A stretch of 64,000 nt of DNA from Sphingomonas crusticola (GTDB lineage Bacteria > Pseudomonadota > Alphaproteobacteria > Sphingomonadales > Sphingomonadaceae). Where the stretch lies: NCBI RefSeq assembly GCF_003391115.1, contig NZ_QTJP01000001.1, forward strand, positions 868,001 to 932,000, given 5' to 3'. Position numbers and translations under genes: made by a program. The notes below the pieces were generated by a model. The model saw nothing but the letters and a program-made list of their open reading frames with translations, made no database searches and was not told where the DNA came from. How positions within the stretch are numbered: the stretch's first letter is position 1; each line of letters opens with the position of its first letter. Positions 1 to 8,325 of the stretch are shown in pieces.

Positions 1-1
1 C

Positions 2-1096
2 ACCTTTGCCCAATTGCGTGACGACCAGGGGCGGCTGCTCGATCTCGGCACCAAGGGGTCGGGGACAACGCCCTATAGCCGGTTCGGCGATGGCCGGCTG
101 ACGCTCAAGGGCGGCGTGCGCGAGATCCTCGCGACCGAGATGCTCGAAGCGCTTGGCGTGAACACCTCCAAAACCTTTTCGCTGATTGAGACCGGCGAGC
201 CTCTCCAGCGCGGCGACGAGCCCTCCCCCACCCGCTCCTCGGTGCTTGTGCGACTGAGCCACGGCCATATCCGCATCGGCAGCTTCCAGCGCCTCAACAT
301 ACTCGACCGTGCGGATGAAATGGAGCAGCTGACCCGCTACGTTCTCGAACAACTTTATGGTGAACAGCCGGGTGATGCGCCCGCGCTGCGGCTGCTGGAA
401 CAGGTGGTGCAGCGTACCGCGCGGCTTGCCGCTTCCTATATGGCGGCCGGCTTCGTCCACGGTGTGCTGAACAGCGACAATATCAACGTCACCGGCGAGA
501 GTTTCGATTACGGGCCGTGGCGCTTCACGCCTTTCTGGGACGCGGAATTCACCGCCGCCTATTTCGACCATCAGGGTCTCTACGCCTTCGGGCGCCAGCC
601 GCAGGCAATCCATTGGGATGTCGTTCAGCTCGCCATTGCATTGGTCAAGCTGGCGCCGATCGAGGCGCTGGCGCCAATTCTCGATGCATTTCCGCAAGTC
701 TATGAGGATGCGTTTAGCCGCGCCATGCTCGCGCGGCTCGGGGTACAGCCACGCTCGGACGCGGACGATCTGGCGCTGGTCCAGGCGATCGAGCAGGGCC
801 TCGCCACGCATACCGTCGGCATCGACCGTTTCTTCTTCGACTGGTCCGGGGGCCGGCGCCGTCCTGGTCCATATGACCACACATACACACAACATTTCGG
901 CGAGGTTGAAACCATGCTCACGCGCTATGACAGCGCCCGCACGACCGATCACCCTTATTGGGCTGACGCCGAGCCCTGCTCGATGCACATCGACGAAGTG
1001 GAGGCGATCTGGGCGGCAATCGACACGCGCGACGATTGGTCGCTGTTGCACAAGAAGGTCGCGGCGATCCGCCGCATGGGCGAGGCGCATAAATGA
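2..1096 (+). CDS. selO: Protein adenylyltransferase SelO (YdiU family), 5' end cut by window
   Basis: SelO enzymes are pseudokinase-fold proteins that transfer AMP from ATP to Ser/Thr/Tyr residues of target proteins, mainly redox proteins. The reading frame is open from base 2, so the N-terminus lies outside the window. Diagnostic segments are TKGSGTTPYSR with FGDGRLTLKGGVRE soon after (family GxGxTPYSR.GDGR), and HGVLNSDNINVTGES followed by DYGPW, which carries the Asp-Asn and DYG metal-binding residues. The region around residues 270-330 is less conserved. The stop overlaps the astD start by four bases (ATGA at 1093), so the two are probably co-translated. Identification is firm; the link to arginine catabolism is only positional. 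Confidence 0.9.
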   Translation, partial: TFAQLRDDQGRLLDLGTKGSGTTPYSRFGDGRLTLKGGVREILATEMLEALGVNTSKTFSLIETGEPLQRGDEPSPTRSSVLVRLSHGHIRIGSFQRLNILDRADEMEQLTRYVLEQLYGEQPGDAPALRLLEQVVQRTARLAASYMAAGFVHGVLNSDNINVTGESFDYGPWRFTPFWDAEFTAAYFDHQGLYAFGRQPQAIHWDVVQLAIALVKLAPIEALAPILDAFPQVYEDAFSRAMLARLGVQPRSDADDLALVQAIEQGLATHTVGIDRFFFDWSGGRRRPGPYDHTYTQHFGEVETMLTRYDSARTTDHPYWADAEPCSMHIDEVEAIWAAIDTRDDWSLLHKKVAAIRRMGEAHK

Positions 1097-2502
1097 CCCA
1101 ATTGATCAGTTACGAGCCCGCCACCGGCGCGGAATTATGGAGGGGCGAGACAGGCAATGTCGACGCTGAGGTCGGCGCCGCGCGCGCGGGCTGGGCGGGA
1201 TGGGCCACCAAGCCCTTTGAGGACCGTGCCGAGACGCTCCGCCGCTTTGCCGACATCGTCCGCGCCCGCGCTGACGAATTTGCCGACATCATCGCGCGCG
1301 AAACGGGCAAGCCGCTGTGGGAAGCCAAGGGCGAGGTGGATGCCGTGATCGGCAAGGTCGGCATCTCCATCACGGCGTATGGCGAACGTACGCCCGAGCG
1401 GCGGATGGACGGTGCCCTCGGCGCGCAGACGGCGATCCGCCACAAGCCACATGGCGTGCTGGCTGTATTGGGCCCGTATAATTTCCCGGCGCACCTGCCC
1501 AACGGGCATATCGTGCCGGCACTGCTGGCCGGCAATGCGGTGGTCTTCAAGCCATCCGAGAAGACTCCCGCCAGCGGCGCCTTTTTGTTCGAGCGGTTCC
1601 GCGAGGCGGGCGTGCCGGAAAGTGCGATCCGGCTCGTCCAGGGCGGTCGCGAGGAGGGCAAGGCGGTAGCCGCGCATCCCGGAATCGATGGACTGCTCTT
1701 CACCGGCTCGGCGGGCGCAGGCGCGGCTCTCAACCGCCAGTTCGCAGACACGCCTCAGCGCATCCTTGCGCTTGAGCTCGGCGGCAACAATCCACTGGTG
1801 GTGTGGGATACGCCGGACATCCACGCCGCCGCCACGATTGTCGTCCAGTCCGGCTTCCTCTCCGCCGGGCAACGCTGCACCTGCGGACGGCGCCTGATCG
1901 TGCGCGACGGGACGGAAGGTCCGCTACTGCAAGAGGTCGGCAAGATCCTCGACCGCGTTATCGTCGGCGCACCGCACGATCAGCCGGCACCATTCATGGG
2001 CCCAGTGATCGACAATGATGCCGCCGCTCAGGTTCTCGCCGCTTATGAGGCTCTCATCGCCAAAGGCGGCGTGGCGTTAAGGCCCATGACGCGTCCTGAT
2101 ACAGGCAAGCCGTTCCTCACCCCCGGCATCGTCGACGTCACCGACGTGCAGGATTTACCGGACGAGGAAATATTCGGGCCGCTGGTGCAGCTGATCCGCG
2201 TCGCCAATTTCGACGCCGCCATCGCCGCGGCCAATGCCACCCGCTACGGCCTCGCCGCCAGCGTCGTCACCGACAGTGCCGACCTGTACCGGCGCTTCTG
2301 GGCAGGCGCCCGCGCCGGCGTGATCAACTGGAACCGCCCGACCAACGGTGCACCGTCCAACGCGCCATTCGGCGGCGTCGGCATCTCCGGCAATCACCGT
2401 CCCAGCGCCTTCTATGCCGCCGATTATTGCGCTTACCCGGTCACCTCCGTCGAGGCGGAGGAAGCCCGCGCCACGATTGGCCAGGGGCTGCTCGACGCCT
2501 AG
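1093..2502 (+). CDS. astD: N-succinylglutamate 5-semialdehyde dehydrogenase AstD
   Basis: This NAD-dependent aldehyde dehydrogenase oxidises succinylglutamate semialdehyde to succinylglutamate, the fourth step of the arginine succinyltransferase (AST) pathway, in the cytosol. At 469 residues it has the usual family length. The AstD signature ELGGNNPLVV, with the general-base Glu, and SAGQRCTCGRR, with the catalytic Cys, are present, as is the GPYNFPAHLPNGHI motif that separates AstD from generic aldehyde dehydrogenases. It overlaps the upstream SelO gene by four bases and its stop overlaps the convergent cytochrome b561 stop. Other ast genes are not in the window and may lie to the left. Confidence 0.93.
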   Translation: MTQLISYEPATGAELWRGETGNVDAEVGAARAGWAGWATKPFEDRAETLRRFADIVRARADEFADIIARETGKPLWEAKGEVDAVIGKVGISITAYGERTPERRMDGALGAQTAIRHKPHGVLAVLGPYNFPAHLPNGHIVPALLAGNAVVFKPSEKTPASGAFLFERFREAGVPESAIRLVQGGREEGKAVAAHPGIDGLLFTGSAGAGAALNRQFADTPQRILALELGGNNPLVVWDTPDIHAAATIVVQSGFLSAGQRCTCGRRLIVRDGTEGPLLQEVGKILDRVIVGAPHDQPAPFMGPVIDNDAAAQVLAAYEALIAKGGVALRPMTRPDTGKPFLTPGIVDVTDVQDLPDEEIFGPLVQLIRVANFDAAIAAANATRYGLAASVVTDSADLYRRFWAGARAGVINWNRPTNGAPSNAPFGGVGISGNHRPSAFYAADYCAYPVTSVEAEEARATIGQGLLDA

Positions 2503-3158
2503 GTCCGCGTATCCCACGCCGCTGGGGCCTTGCCGATCCCCATGCGGGCGAGTTCGCGGCGGCGGTCGATCAGCTGGTGCTTGAGCGCGCCTGCAATGTG
2601 CAGAATTAGCAGCCCGATGAAGATCCAGCCGATCGTTTCGTGCCGTTCCTCGAAAAGCTCGTGGGCTTCCTTGATCTTGGCCTCGCCGTCGGGCTGGTCG
2701 GCAATGTGCACGATCGGCGCCAGCTTGGGCAGCGGGATCAAGCCCCAGATCATCGTCTGACGGCGCTTGGGCGACGGTCCGGGCTGGGGGGCGGCGTCCG
2801 TCACCATGGCGGCGGCAGTGGGCTTGTCGGCATGGGCGGAAATCATCGCCCAACCGGTCAGGGGTGCGGCCAGCATGACCAGATAAAGGCTGAAATGGAC
2901 GACATGGGCCAGCCCGCGCTCCCATGGCGCCATCGGCAGGAACGGCGGTGGCTTGTGCGTCAGCCGCCAGCCGATGCGGATGATCGTCAGCACCAGGATC
3001 GTGATGCCGGAGGAGATATGGAAGGCGAACACGGCCTTTGGCACCGCGTCATGGAAAAAGCCGGAGAACAGGTTGAACAGGATCAGGATCGCGATCGCCC
3101 AATGCAGGAAGATCGCTCCGCTGCTGTAGCCTATCCGCCCCACTTCATTGTTGGCCAC
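2499..3158 (-). CDS. Cytochrome b561 family membrane protein
   Basis: A 219-residue di-heme b-type cytochrome of the inner membrane; family members pass electrons between the quinone pool and periplasmic or membrane acceptors. Four hydrophobic segments are visible (about residues 15-35, 43-62, 85-108 and 155-178). Histidines fit the b561 heme-ligand pattern: FLHWAI in helix 1, AFHISSG in helix 2, VVHFSLY in helix 3 and LLILHIAG in helix 4. The loop between helices 3 and 4 (about residues 112-150) is longer than in E. coli CybB. It is divergent from cobA and convergent with astD. The partner is unknown. Confidence 0.88.
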   Translation of the reverse strand: MANNEVGRIGYSSGAIFLHWAIAILILFNLFSGFFHDAVPKAVFAFHISSGITILVLTIIRIGWRLTHKPPPFLPMAPWERGLAHVVHFSLYLVMLAAPLTGWAMISAHADKPTAAAMVTDAAPQPGPSPKRRQTMIWGLIPLPKLAPIVHIADQPDGEAKIKEAHELFEERHETIGWIFIGLLILHIAGALKHQLIDRRRELARMGIGKAPAAWDTRT

Positions 3159-3303
3159 GCCAGCACTCCCCTACATCTCGCCGGCGGAGCGTGGCGGTCG
3201 CGGCGAGGGCCGTCAACGGGCCGTGCGACGAAAGTATCTCTAGCCGGGCCCCAAGGATCGCTCGATTGCGCGCCGGCGTGCGAACGACCATCTCGCTGGG
3301 ATC

Positions 3304-4092
3304 ATGGCGAGCCTTCTCGATCCTCAAGCGCGCGGCAAAGTGATCCTGGTCGGCGCCGGCCCAGGCGATCCCGGCCTGCTGACCCTTCGCGCGGTCGAAG
3401 CGCTCAAAATCGCCGACATTGTCGTTCATGACGGACTGATCGATCCCAGCATCCTGGATTACGTGCCTGCGCATGCGCAACGCATATCGGTCGCCAAGCA
3501 GCGCGCGCGTCATACCTTGCCACAAGAGGCGATCAACGCGCTGATCGTCGCGCATGTGAAGGCCGGCTCGATCGTCGTGCGCCTCAAGGGCGGCGACCCG
3601 TTCGTGTTCGGCCGCGGCGGCGAGGAGGTGGAGGCGGTGCGTGCCGCCGGCCTGCCGGTCGAGGTCGTGCCGGGCGTATCGGCTGCTCTCGGCTGCGCGG
3701 CCGAGGCGATGCTGCCTTTGACCCATCGCGACTGGTCGAGCGCGGTCAGCTTCGTCGCCGGCCAATGCAAGGGCCTGTCCGAGCAGGATTGGTCGGGCCT
3801 CGCCGGACAGGGTCGCACGCTCGTTATCTATATGGGCGTCGCCAATGCCCGCGCGATCGCCGACAAATTGATGACCGATGGCGTCGCGCCGGAGATGCCG
3901 GTCGCGGTGCTGGAGCGTGGCACGCTGCCCAATGCGCGTGCGCTGCGCACCTTGCTCGCCGATCTTGGCGATCTGGTCGAGCGCGATGCTGTCGCCAGCC
4001 CGGCGATCATCATCGTGGGCGAGGTCGTGTTGCTGTCCGATGCCGAAAACCGCCTGGCTGCCTTTGCCTCTCAGGCGGAGGCGCTCGCATGA
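3304..4092 (+). CDS. cobA: Uroporphyrinogen-III C-methyltransferase (SUMT)
   Basis: It uses two SAM molecules to methylate uroporphyrinogen III to precorrin-2, the entry point to siroheme, which the sulfite reductase encoded two genes downstream requires. Family motifs are VGAGPGDPGLLTLRA near the N-terminus, VVRLKGGDPFVFGRGGEE, and EVVPGVSAA. At 262 residues it matches single-domain SUMT and lacks the CysG dehydrogenase/ferrochelatase half. ATG at 3304 gives the family's usual N-terminus. Its stop overlaps the DUF2849 start by four bases (ATGA at 4089). It heads a five-gene sulfate-assimilation operon, so the context favours a siroheme rather than a cobalamin role. Confidence 0.92.
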   Translation: MASLLDPQARGKVILVGAGPGDPGLLTLRAVEALKIADIVVHDGLIDPSILDYVPAHAQRISVAKQRARHTLPQEAINALIVAHVKAGSIVVRLKGGDPFVFGRGGEEVEAVRAAGLPVEVVPGVSAALGCAAEAMLPLTHRDWSSAVSFVAGQCKGLSEQDWSGLAGQGRTLVIYMGVANARAIADKLMTDGVAPEMPVAVLERGTLPNARALRTLLADLGDLVERDAVASPAIIIVGEVVLLSDAENRLAAFASQAEALA

Positions 4093-4385
4093 GGTTGCTC
4101 ACCGGCAACGATCTTGTGACCGGCGACGTCATATGGTGGGCCGGCAATGGCTGGTCGCGCCTGGTCGCCGATGCGGTCGACGTCGCCGACGGCGCCGATG
4201 CGGTCGCCAAGCGCGAGGAAGCCGCACGCCGCGTCAACGGGCCATATATCATCGATGCTGCGCCCGGCCCGCAGGGTCCGGTGCCGCTCCATATCAAGGA
4301 ACGGATCCGGGCCTCCGGTCCGACCGTGCGCCCGGATCTCGGCATCCAGGCGGCCGAGACCGCGTCCGAAAGCTGGGTGATCTGA
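4089..4385 (+). CDS. DUF2849 domain protein of the sulfite-reduction operon
   Basis: A 98-residue cytosolic protein beginning MRLLTGNDLVTGDVIWW and ending in a segment rich in short polar residues. It matches the DUF2849 family, which in alphaproteobacteria is typically found between the siroheme methyltransferase and the sulfite reductase gene, exactly as here. It overlaps cobA by four bases and the next gene's ATG follows its stop directly, so strict translational coupling is likely. No catalytic residues are recognisable. A role as an assembly or electron-transfer accessory of the siroheme enzyme is guilt by association only. Confidence 0.82.
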   Translation: MRLLTGNDLVTGDVIWWAGNGWSRLVADAVDVADGADAVAKREEAARRVNGPYIIDAAPGPQGPVPLHIKERIRASGPTVRPDLGIQAAETASESWVI

Positions 4386-6014
4386 ATGTACCGCTATGAC
4401 GCTTATGATCAGGCGATCGTCGATGCGCGCGTCGCGGAATTCCGCGATCAGGTCGCACGCCGCCTGTCGGGCGAATTGTCGGAGGATCAGTTCAAGCCGC
4501 TTCGGCTGATGAACGGCCTCTACCTCCAGCTTCACGCCTACATGCTGCGCGTCGCCATCCCCTACGGCACGCTCAACAGCACGCAGATGCGGATGCTGGC
4601 GCATATCGCGCGCAAATATGACCGCGATTACGGCCATTTCACCACCCGCCAGAACCTCCAATATAATTGGATCAAGCTTGAGGATGCGCCCGACATCGTC
4701 GCCGAACTGGCGACGGTCGAAATGCATGCCATCCAGACGAGCGGCAATTGCATCCGGAATATCTCGTCGGATCAATATGCCGGCGCCGCGGCCGACGAGG
4801 TCGCCGATCCGCGCCCATATGCCGAGCTGCTGCGCCAGTGGAGCACCTTCCACCCCGAATTCACCTATCTGCCTCGCAAGTTCAAGATCGCCGTAATCGC
4901 CGCCGACCAAGACCGTGCGGCGATGCGGCTGCATGATATCGGCCTGCTGCTGAAGCGCGACGACGCTGGCACGCTTGGCTTTGCGGTCTATGTCGGCGGT
5001 GGTCAGGGACGCACGCCGATGGTCGCGCCGCTGATCCGCGATTTCGTGCCCGCGACCGAGTTCGTGAGCTATCTGGAAGCCTGCCTGCGCGTCTACAATC
5101 GCTACGGCCGCCGCGACAATATCTACAAGGCGCGCATCAAGATCCTCGTCCACGAGCTCGGCGCCGACGAATATCGCCGCCAGGTGGAGGAGGAATTCCT
5201 CCAGGTGCGAAGGCTGGCGCTCGATCCGCCAGCAGCCGAGCTGGACCGGATTTCCGCGATGTTCGCGCTCCCTGCCTTCACGGGCGGGTCGACCGAGATC
5301 GACCGCAGCGATCCCGATTTCGCCCTGTGGCTCGACCAGCAGGTGGCGGCGCACAAGCGCGAGGATCATGCGATCGTTACGATCAGCCTGAAGCCGATCG
5401 GCGGCATCCCCGGCGACGCCACCTCGGCGCAAATGGACCTGATCGCCGATCTCGCCGGACGCTACAGCCATGACGAATTGCGCATTACCCACGCCCAGAA
5501 CATCGTTCTGCCGCACGTCCGCAAGGCCGATCTCTATGCCGTGTGGCAGGCACTCGACGGTGCCGAGCTGGCCACGCCCAATCTCGATCTGATCAGCGAC
5601 ATCATCGCCTGCCCCGGGCTCGACTATTGCAGCCTCGCCAATGCACGCTCGATCCCGCTTGCGCAGAAATTATCGGAGCGGTTCAGCCTCGCCACGCAAC
5701 GCGATCTGGGCGAGGTGAAGCTCAAGATTTCGGGCTGCATCAACGCCTGCGGCCATCATCATGCCGGCCATATCGGCATCCTCGGCGTCGACCGTCACGG
5801 GACCGAGAATTATCAGCTCTCCTTCGGTGGTTCGGGCGCGGAGGATGCGAGCCTCGCCAAGATCGTCGGCCCCGGCTTTTCCGAGGACGGCGTGGTGGAC
5901 GCGGTCGAGAAGGCCCTCGACACCTATCGCGCACTCCGCACCGAGGGCGAGCGCTTCCTCGACACCTATCGCCGCGTCGGCCTCGACCCCTTCAAGGCGG
6001 CGATTTACGCATGA
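4386..6014 (+). CDS. cysI: Nitrite/sulfite reductase hemoprotein (siroheme, 4Fe-4S)
   Basis: It reduces sulfite to sulfide with six electrons in the cytosol. At 542 residues it has the two-fold ferredoxin-like plus siroheme-domain layout of CysI/Sir. The 4Fe-4S/siroheme cysteines are Cys409 and Cys415 (CPGLDYC) and Cys451 and Cys455 (CINAC), in the C-x5-C and C-x3-C pattern. Siroheme-binding arginines are expected in the segment RQNLQYNWIK and in KARIKILVHELG. The ATG directly follows the DUF2849 stop, and the gene overlaps DUF934 by four bases. No CysJ-type flavoprotein is nearby, so a ferredoxin donor is plausible. Assimilatory nitrite reductase is the alternative, but cysH next door favours sulfite. 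Confidence 0.92.
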   Translation: MYRYDAYDQAIVDARVAEFRDQVARRLSGELSEDQFKPLRLMNGLYLQLHAYMLRVAIPYGTLNSTQMRMLAHIARKYDRDYGHFTTRQNLQYNWIKLEDAPDIVAELATVEMHAIQTSGNCIRNISSDQYAGAAADEVADPRPYAELLRQWSTFHPEFTYLPRKFKIAVIAADQDRAAMRLHDIGLLLKRDDAGTLGFAVYVGGGQGRTPMVAPLIRDFVPATEFVSYLEACLRVYNRYGRRDNIYKARIKILVHELGADEYRRQVEEEFLQVRRLALDPPAAELDRISAMFALPAFTGGSTEIDRSDPDFALWLDQQVAAHKREDHAIVTISLKPIGGIPGDATSAQMDLIADLAGRYSHDELRITHAQNIVLPHVRKADLYAVWQALDGAELATPNLDLISDIIACPGLDYCSLANARSIPLAQKLSERFSLATQRDLGEVKLKISGCINACGHHHAGHIGILGVDRHGTENYQLSFGGSGAEDASLAKIVGPGFSEDGVVDAVEKALDTYRALRTEGERFLDTYRRVGLDPFKAAIYA

Positions 6015-6433
6015 CCCTCATCCGCTTCCGCACCGACGAGGTGCATGAGGAACCAGCGGGCACGCTCGACGACTTCCTCGGCCAGTCCAACGCCACCGCC
6101 GTGCGGCTGGAGGCCGGCGAAGATGCGCGTGCGCTCATCCCCTATCTCGACCGGCTGGCGCTGATCGAGATCGCCTTTCCGGGCTTCCGCGATGGGCGCG
6201 GCTATTCCGCCGCCCGGATATTGCGGGAGGCAGGTTATACGGGCGAGTTGCGCGCCCAGGGCGACATCTTGCTCGATCAGGTGATCGACTATCGCCGCTG
6301 CGGCTTCGACGCGCTCGCCAGCGAGTCCCCGCTCGATCCTGCCGCAGTCGAAGAAGCGCTCGGGCGTTTCCCGCACGTCTATCAAAAGGCCGCCGACGAA
6401 CGCGCGCCGGTGTGGAAGCTGCGTCATGGGTGA
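6011..6433 (+). CDS. DUF934 domain protein of the sulfite-reduction operon
   Basis: A 140-residue protein that starts at the ATG overlapping the cysI stop (ATGA) and reads MTLIRFRTDEVHEE. The core IAFPGFRDGRGYSAARILRE followed by GELRAQGDILLDQ is the DUF934 signature. The family occurs directly downstream of sulfite reductase in many proteobacteria and may act as a small accessory or electron-delivery factor. It overlaps cysH by eight bases. Only a single cysteine (RRCGFD) is visible and no cofactor motif, so a biochemical role cannot be read from the sequence. Confidence 0.85.
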   Translation: MTLIRFRTDEVHEEPAGTLDDFLGQSNATAVRLEAGEDARALIPYLDRLALIEIAFPGFRDGRGYSAARILREAGYTGELRAQGDILLDQVIDYRRCGFDALASESPLDPAAVEEALGRFPHVYQKAADERAPVWKLRHG

Positions 6434-7205
6434 GGCCGCCCGCAAGATCGACGCCATCGACGTCCGCCCGGCCTTCACCCAGGCCGATGTCGATGCGCTC
6501 AACGCGCGTTATACCGGCGTGCCGACCGGCATCATGCTGCGCGAATTGCTCACCGGCGAGCTGTTCGGCCGCACCGCTCTGGTGTCCTCCTTCGGCGCGG
6601 AATCTGCAGTCCTGCTCCACCTCGTCAGCCAGATCGACCGCGACGTTCCCTTGGTCTTCACCAATACCCAGAAAATGTTCGGCGAGACTTTGGCCTATCG
6701 CGACGAATTGTCCGAACGGCTCGGCTTCACCGATCTGCGCGTCTATCGGCCCGACCCACGGCTGCTCGCGGCGAGGGACGAAACCGGCCTGCGCTGGTCC
6801 TACGATCCCGACGGCTGCTGCGCGATCCGCAAGGTTGAGCCGCTGCAGCGTGCACTCAAGGGCTTCGACGCATGGATTTCGGGGCGCAAGGGCTTCCAGG
6901 CGGGCACTCGCACCGCCTTGCCCTTGTTCGAGCTCGATGCCGATCACGCCGACGGCCCCAAGCTTAAGCTCAACCCTCTGGCCGGCTGGTCCAAGGATCA
7001 GCTTAACCTATACTTCGAAGAGCATAAGCTGCCGCGTCATCCGCTCGAGGCCCAGGGTTATCTCTCGATCGGCTGCTCGCCCTGCACCAGCCGCGTTATG
7101 CCGGGCGAAGACCCGCGCGCCGGCCGCTGGCGTGGTTGGGACAAGGTCGAATGCGGCATCCATACGCCGATCGACGGACCAAGCGCGGACGATCCGATCT
7201 TCTGA
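6426..7205 (+). CDS. cysH: Assimilatory APS/PAPS reductase (Fe-S type)
   Basis: It reduces activated sulfate to sulfite with thioredoxin in the cytosol and feeds the sulfite reductase upstream. The 259-residue protein has the pyrophosphatase-loop segment SSFGAESAVLLH and the C-terminal active site KVECGIH (Cys243). It also carries Cys131-Cys132 and Cys217-x2-Cys220, the paired cysteines that bind a 4Fe-4S cluster in APS-specific reductases and are absent from E. coli-type PAPS reductase. Substrate is therefore more likely adenylyl-sulfate than PAPS. It is the last gene of the operon; no clear terminator is visible in the 53 bases before the convergent gene at 7259. Confidence 0.92.
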   Translation: MGEAARKIDAIDVRPAFTQADVDALNARYTGVPTGIMLRELLTGELFGRTALVSSFGAESAVLLHLVSQIDRDVPLVFTNTQKMFGETLAYRDELSERLGFTDLRVYRPDPRLLAARDETGLRWSYDPDGCCAIRKVEPLQRALKGFDAWISGRKGFQAGTRTALPLFELDADHADGPKLKLNPLAGWSKDQLNLYFEEHKLPRHPLEAQGYLSIGCSPCTSRVMPGEDPRAGRWRGWDKVECGIHTPIDGPSADDPIF

Positions 7206-7258
7206 GCGCGTCCGTACTTCGTCACGACACCGTCCGTCGATCGACGCAGCGACTGGCG

Positions 7259-7696
7259 TCAGCTCTTCCTGAAAAACACGCCCTGCTTCGCGCGTTCCGG
7301 TTTATGCGTGTAGCTCTGCCAGGTGGTAGTCAGCCCGCCCGTCTCCTTCGTCAGCGCGAATAACGGCTGGCCCGGTCGATAGATCTTTACGCCATATTTA
7401 TTGGCAGTCGATCCATCGGCGTAGCTGCGGAAGCGGATTTCCAGCCCCGCGCCGCGCCGCACCGCATCGCAAATGATCTGCTCGTCGGTCTGATATCCGC
7501 GGACCGTCAGGCGGCAACCGCGCTGGTCCAGCACCAGCCGATGGTTGACGAAGGGCACCACCTCCCTGGTGAGGTTGGGCCCGAGCGACTGCTCGTACAG
7601 ATAGGTCCCGTTCCAGCCGGCGGGTGCCGCCGTCGCGCTGGCGACAGCGAACGCCGCCATCCCCAGCACCGCAAATCGGATCGTCGATCTGGTCAT
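7259..7696 (-). CDS. Secreted protein of unknown function
   Basis: A 145-residue protein starting at ATG 7696 behind a good Shine-Dalgarno sequence (caggagagagca). The first 23 residues, ending ASATAAPAG, form a Sec signal peptide. The mature part begins WNGTYLYEQSLG and has two cysteines (CRLTV and IICDAV) that could form a disulfide, with a C-terminal half rich in Gly, Thr and Lys. The look is of a small beta-rich periplasmic protein, possibly a lipocalin-like fold, but I do not recognise the family with certainty. It follows another small secreted gene by 19 bases, so the two are probably co-transcribed. Confidence 0.7.
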   Translation of the reverse strand: MTRSTIRFAVLGMAAFAVASATAAPAGWNGTYLYEQSLGPNLTREVVPFVNHRLVLDQRGCRLTVRGYQTDEQIICDAVRRGAGLEIRFRSYADGSTANKYGVKIYRPGQPLFALTKETGGLTTTWQSYTHKPERAKQGVFFRKS

Positions 7697-7715
7697 CTTG
7701 CTCTCTCCTGTAGCG

Positions 7716-8219
7716 TCAGTTCGTGAAACCGACGCGGCCGAGATAGTCTCGCGCCCAGCGGGTCTCGCCGGGGGCGGGGATATATTTGAAGGTAAAATGG
7801 ACCAGGTAAATCCCGGTGCCGTCGTCGATCGCGCGGGCGAGCACGGTTTCGGTGCGCCCGGTGCGCGGATGGCGCGGGCAATCCAGGCGAACACCGCCCG
7901 CTACGCCCATCGGTTGTGCCAATACCGCAGCGCGTGGGCAGCTCGCCTGATAGCGCCGCGCAAATTCGGCGAGGAAGCGGTTCGCCGGCACCCGCGTGCC
8001 GGCCACGCGCTGCATCGTTACCATCTTGGTATAATTGTTCACATTCTGTCCGCGCGGCACGAGTTCGAGGATCGCGTTCTGACCCTGCGTCTGCCGATAA
8101 CCCTCCACGAACCCGGGGACTGGGGGCAGCATCAGGTTGCGCGCTTCAGCGACACCGGACAGGGAAATCGTACCGGCCAGCGCTGCGGTAACGGTCAGGC
8201 TTTTCCGCTCTTTTCGCAT
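7716..8219 (-). CDS. Secreted protein of unknown function
   Basis: A 167-residue protein from ATG 8219, preceded by a strong ribosome binding site (aaaaggagaagcg). The N-terminus has a positively charged start (MRKERKS) and a hydrophobic stretch ending SGVAEARN, a Sec signal peptide. The mature protein contains two cysteines about 25 residues apart (ASCPRA and LDCPRH), suggesting a disulfide in the periplasm. A segment near YRQTQGQNAILELVPRGQ recalls a short conserved motif of small exported sphingomonad proteins, but no function can be assigned. It probably forms a two-gene unit with the secreted gene downstream. Confidence 0.7.
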   Translation of the reverse strand: MRKERKSLTVTAALAGTISLSGVAEARNLMLPPVPGFVEGYRQTQGQNAILELVPRGQNVNNYTKMVTMQRVAGTRVPANRFLAEFARRYQASCPRAAVLAQPMGVAGGVRLDCPRHPRTGRTETVLARAIDDGTGIYLVHFTFKYIPAPGETRWARDYLGRVGFTN

Positions 8220-8325
8220 CACGCTTCTCCTTTTGGCGTGGGACGGACGCGGAATGAACGCATGATTTGCCGCAAAGGTGCCGATGCGGCCCATTAGGAC
8301 GATGCCCCGACGCTGCGGGATCTTC

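Noticed and set aside
4071-5516. A 481-codon open frame on the minus strand across DUF2849 and cysI
   Set aside because: It spans two well-supported plus-strand genes and shows no motif; a codon-bias shadow.
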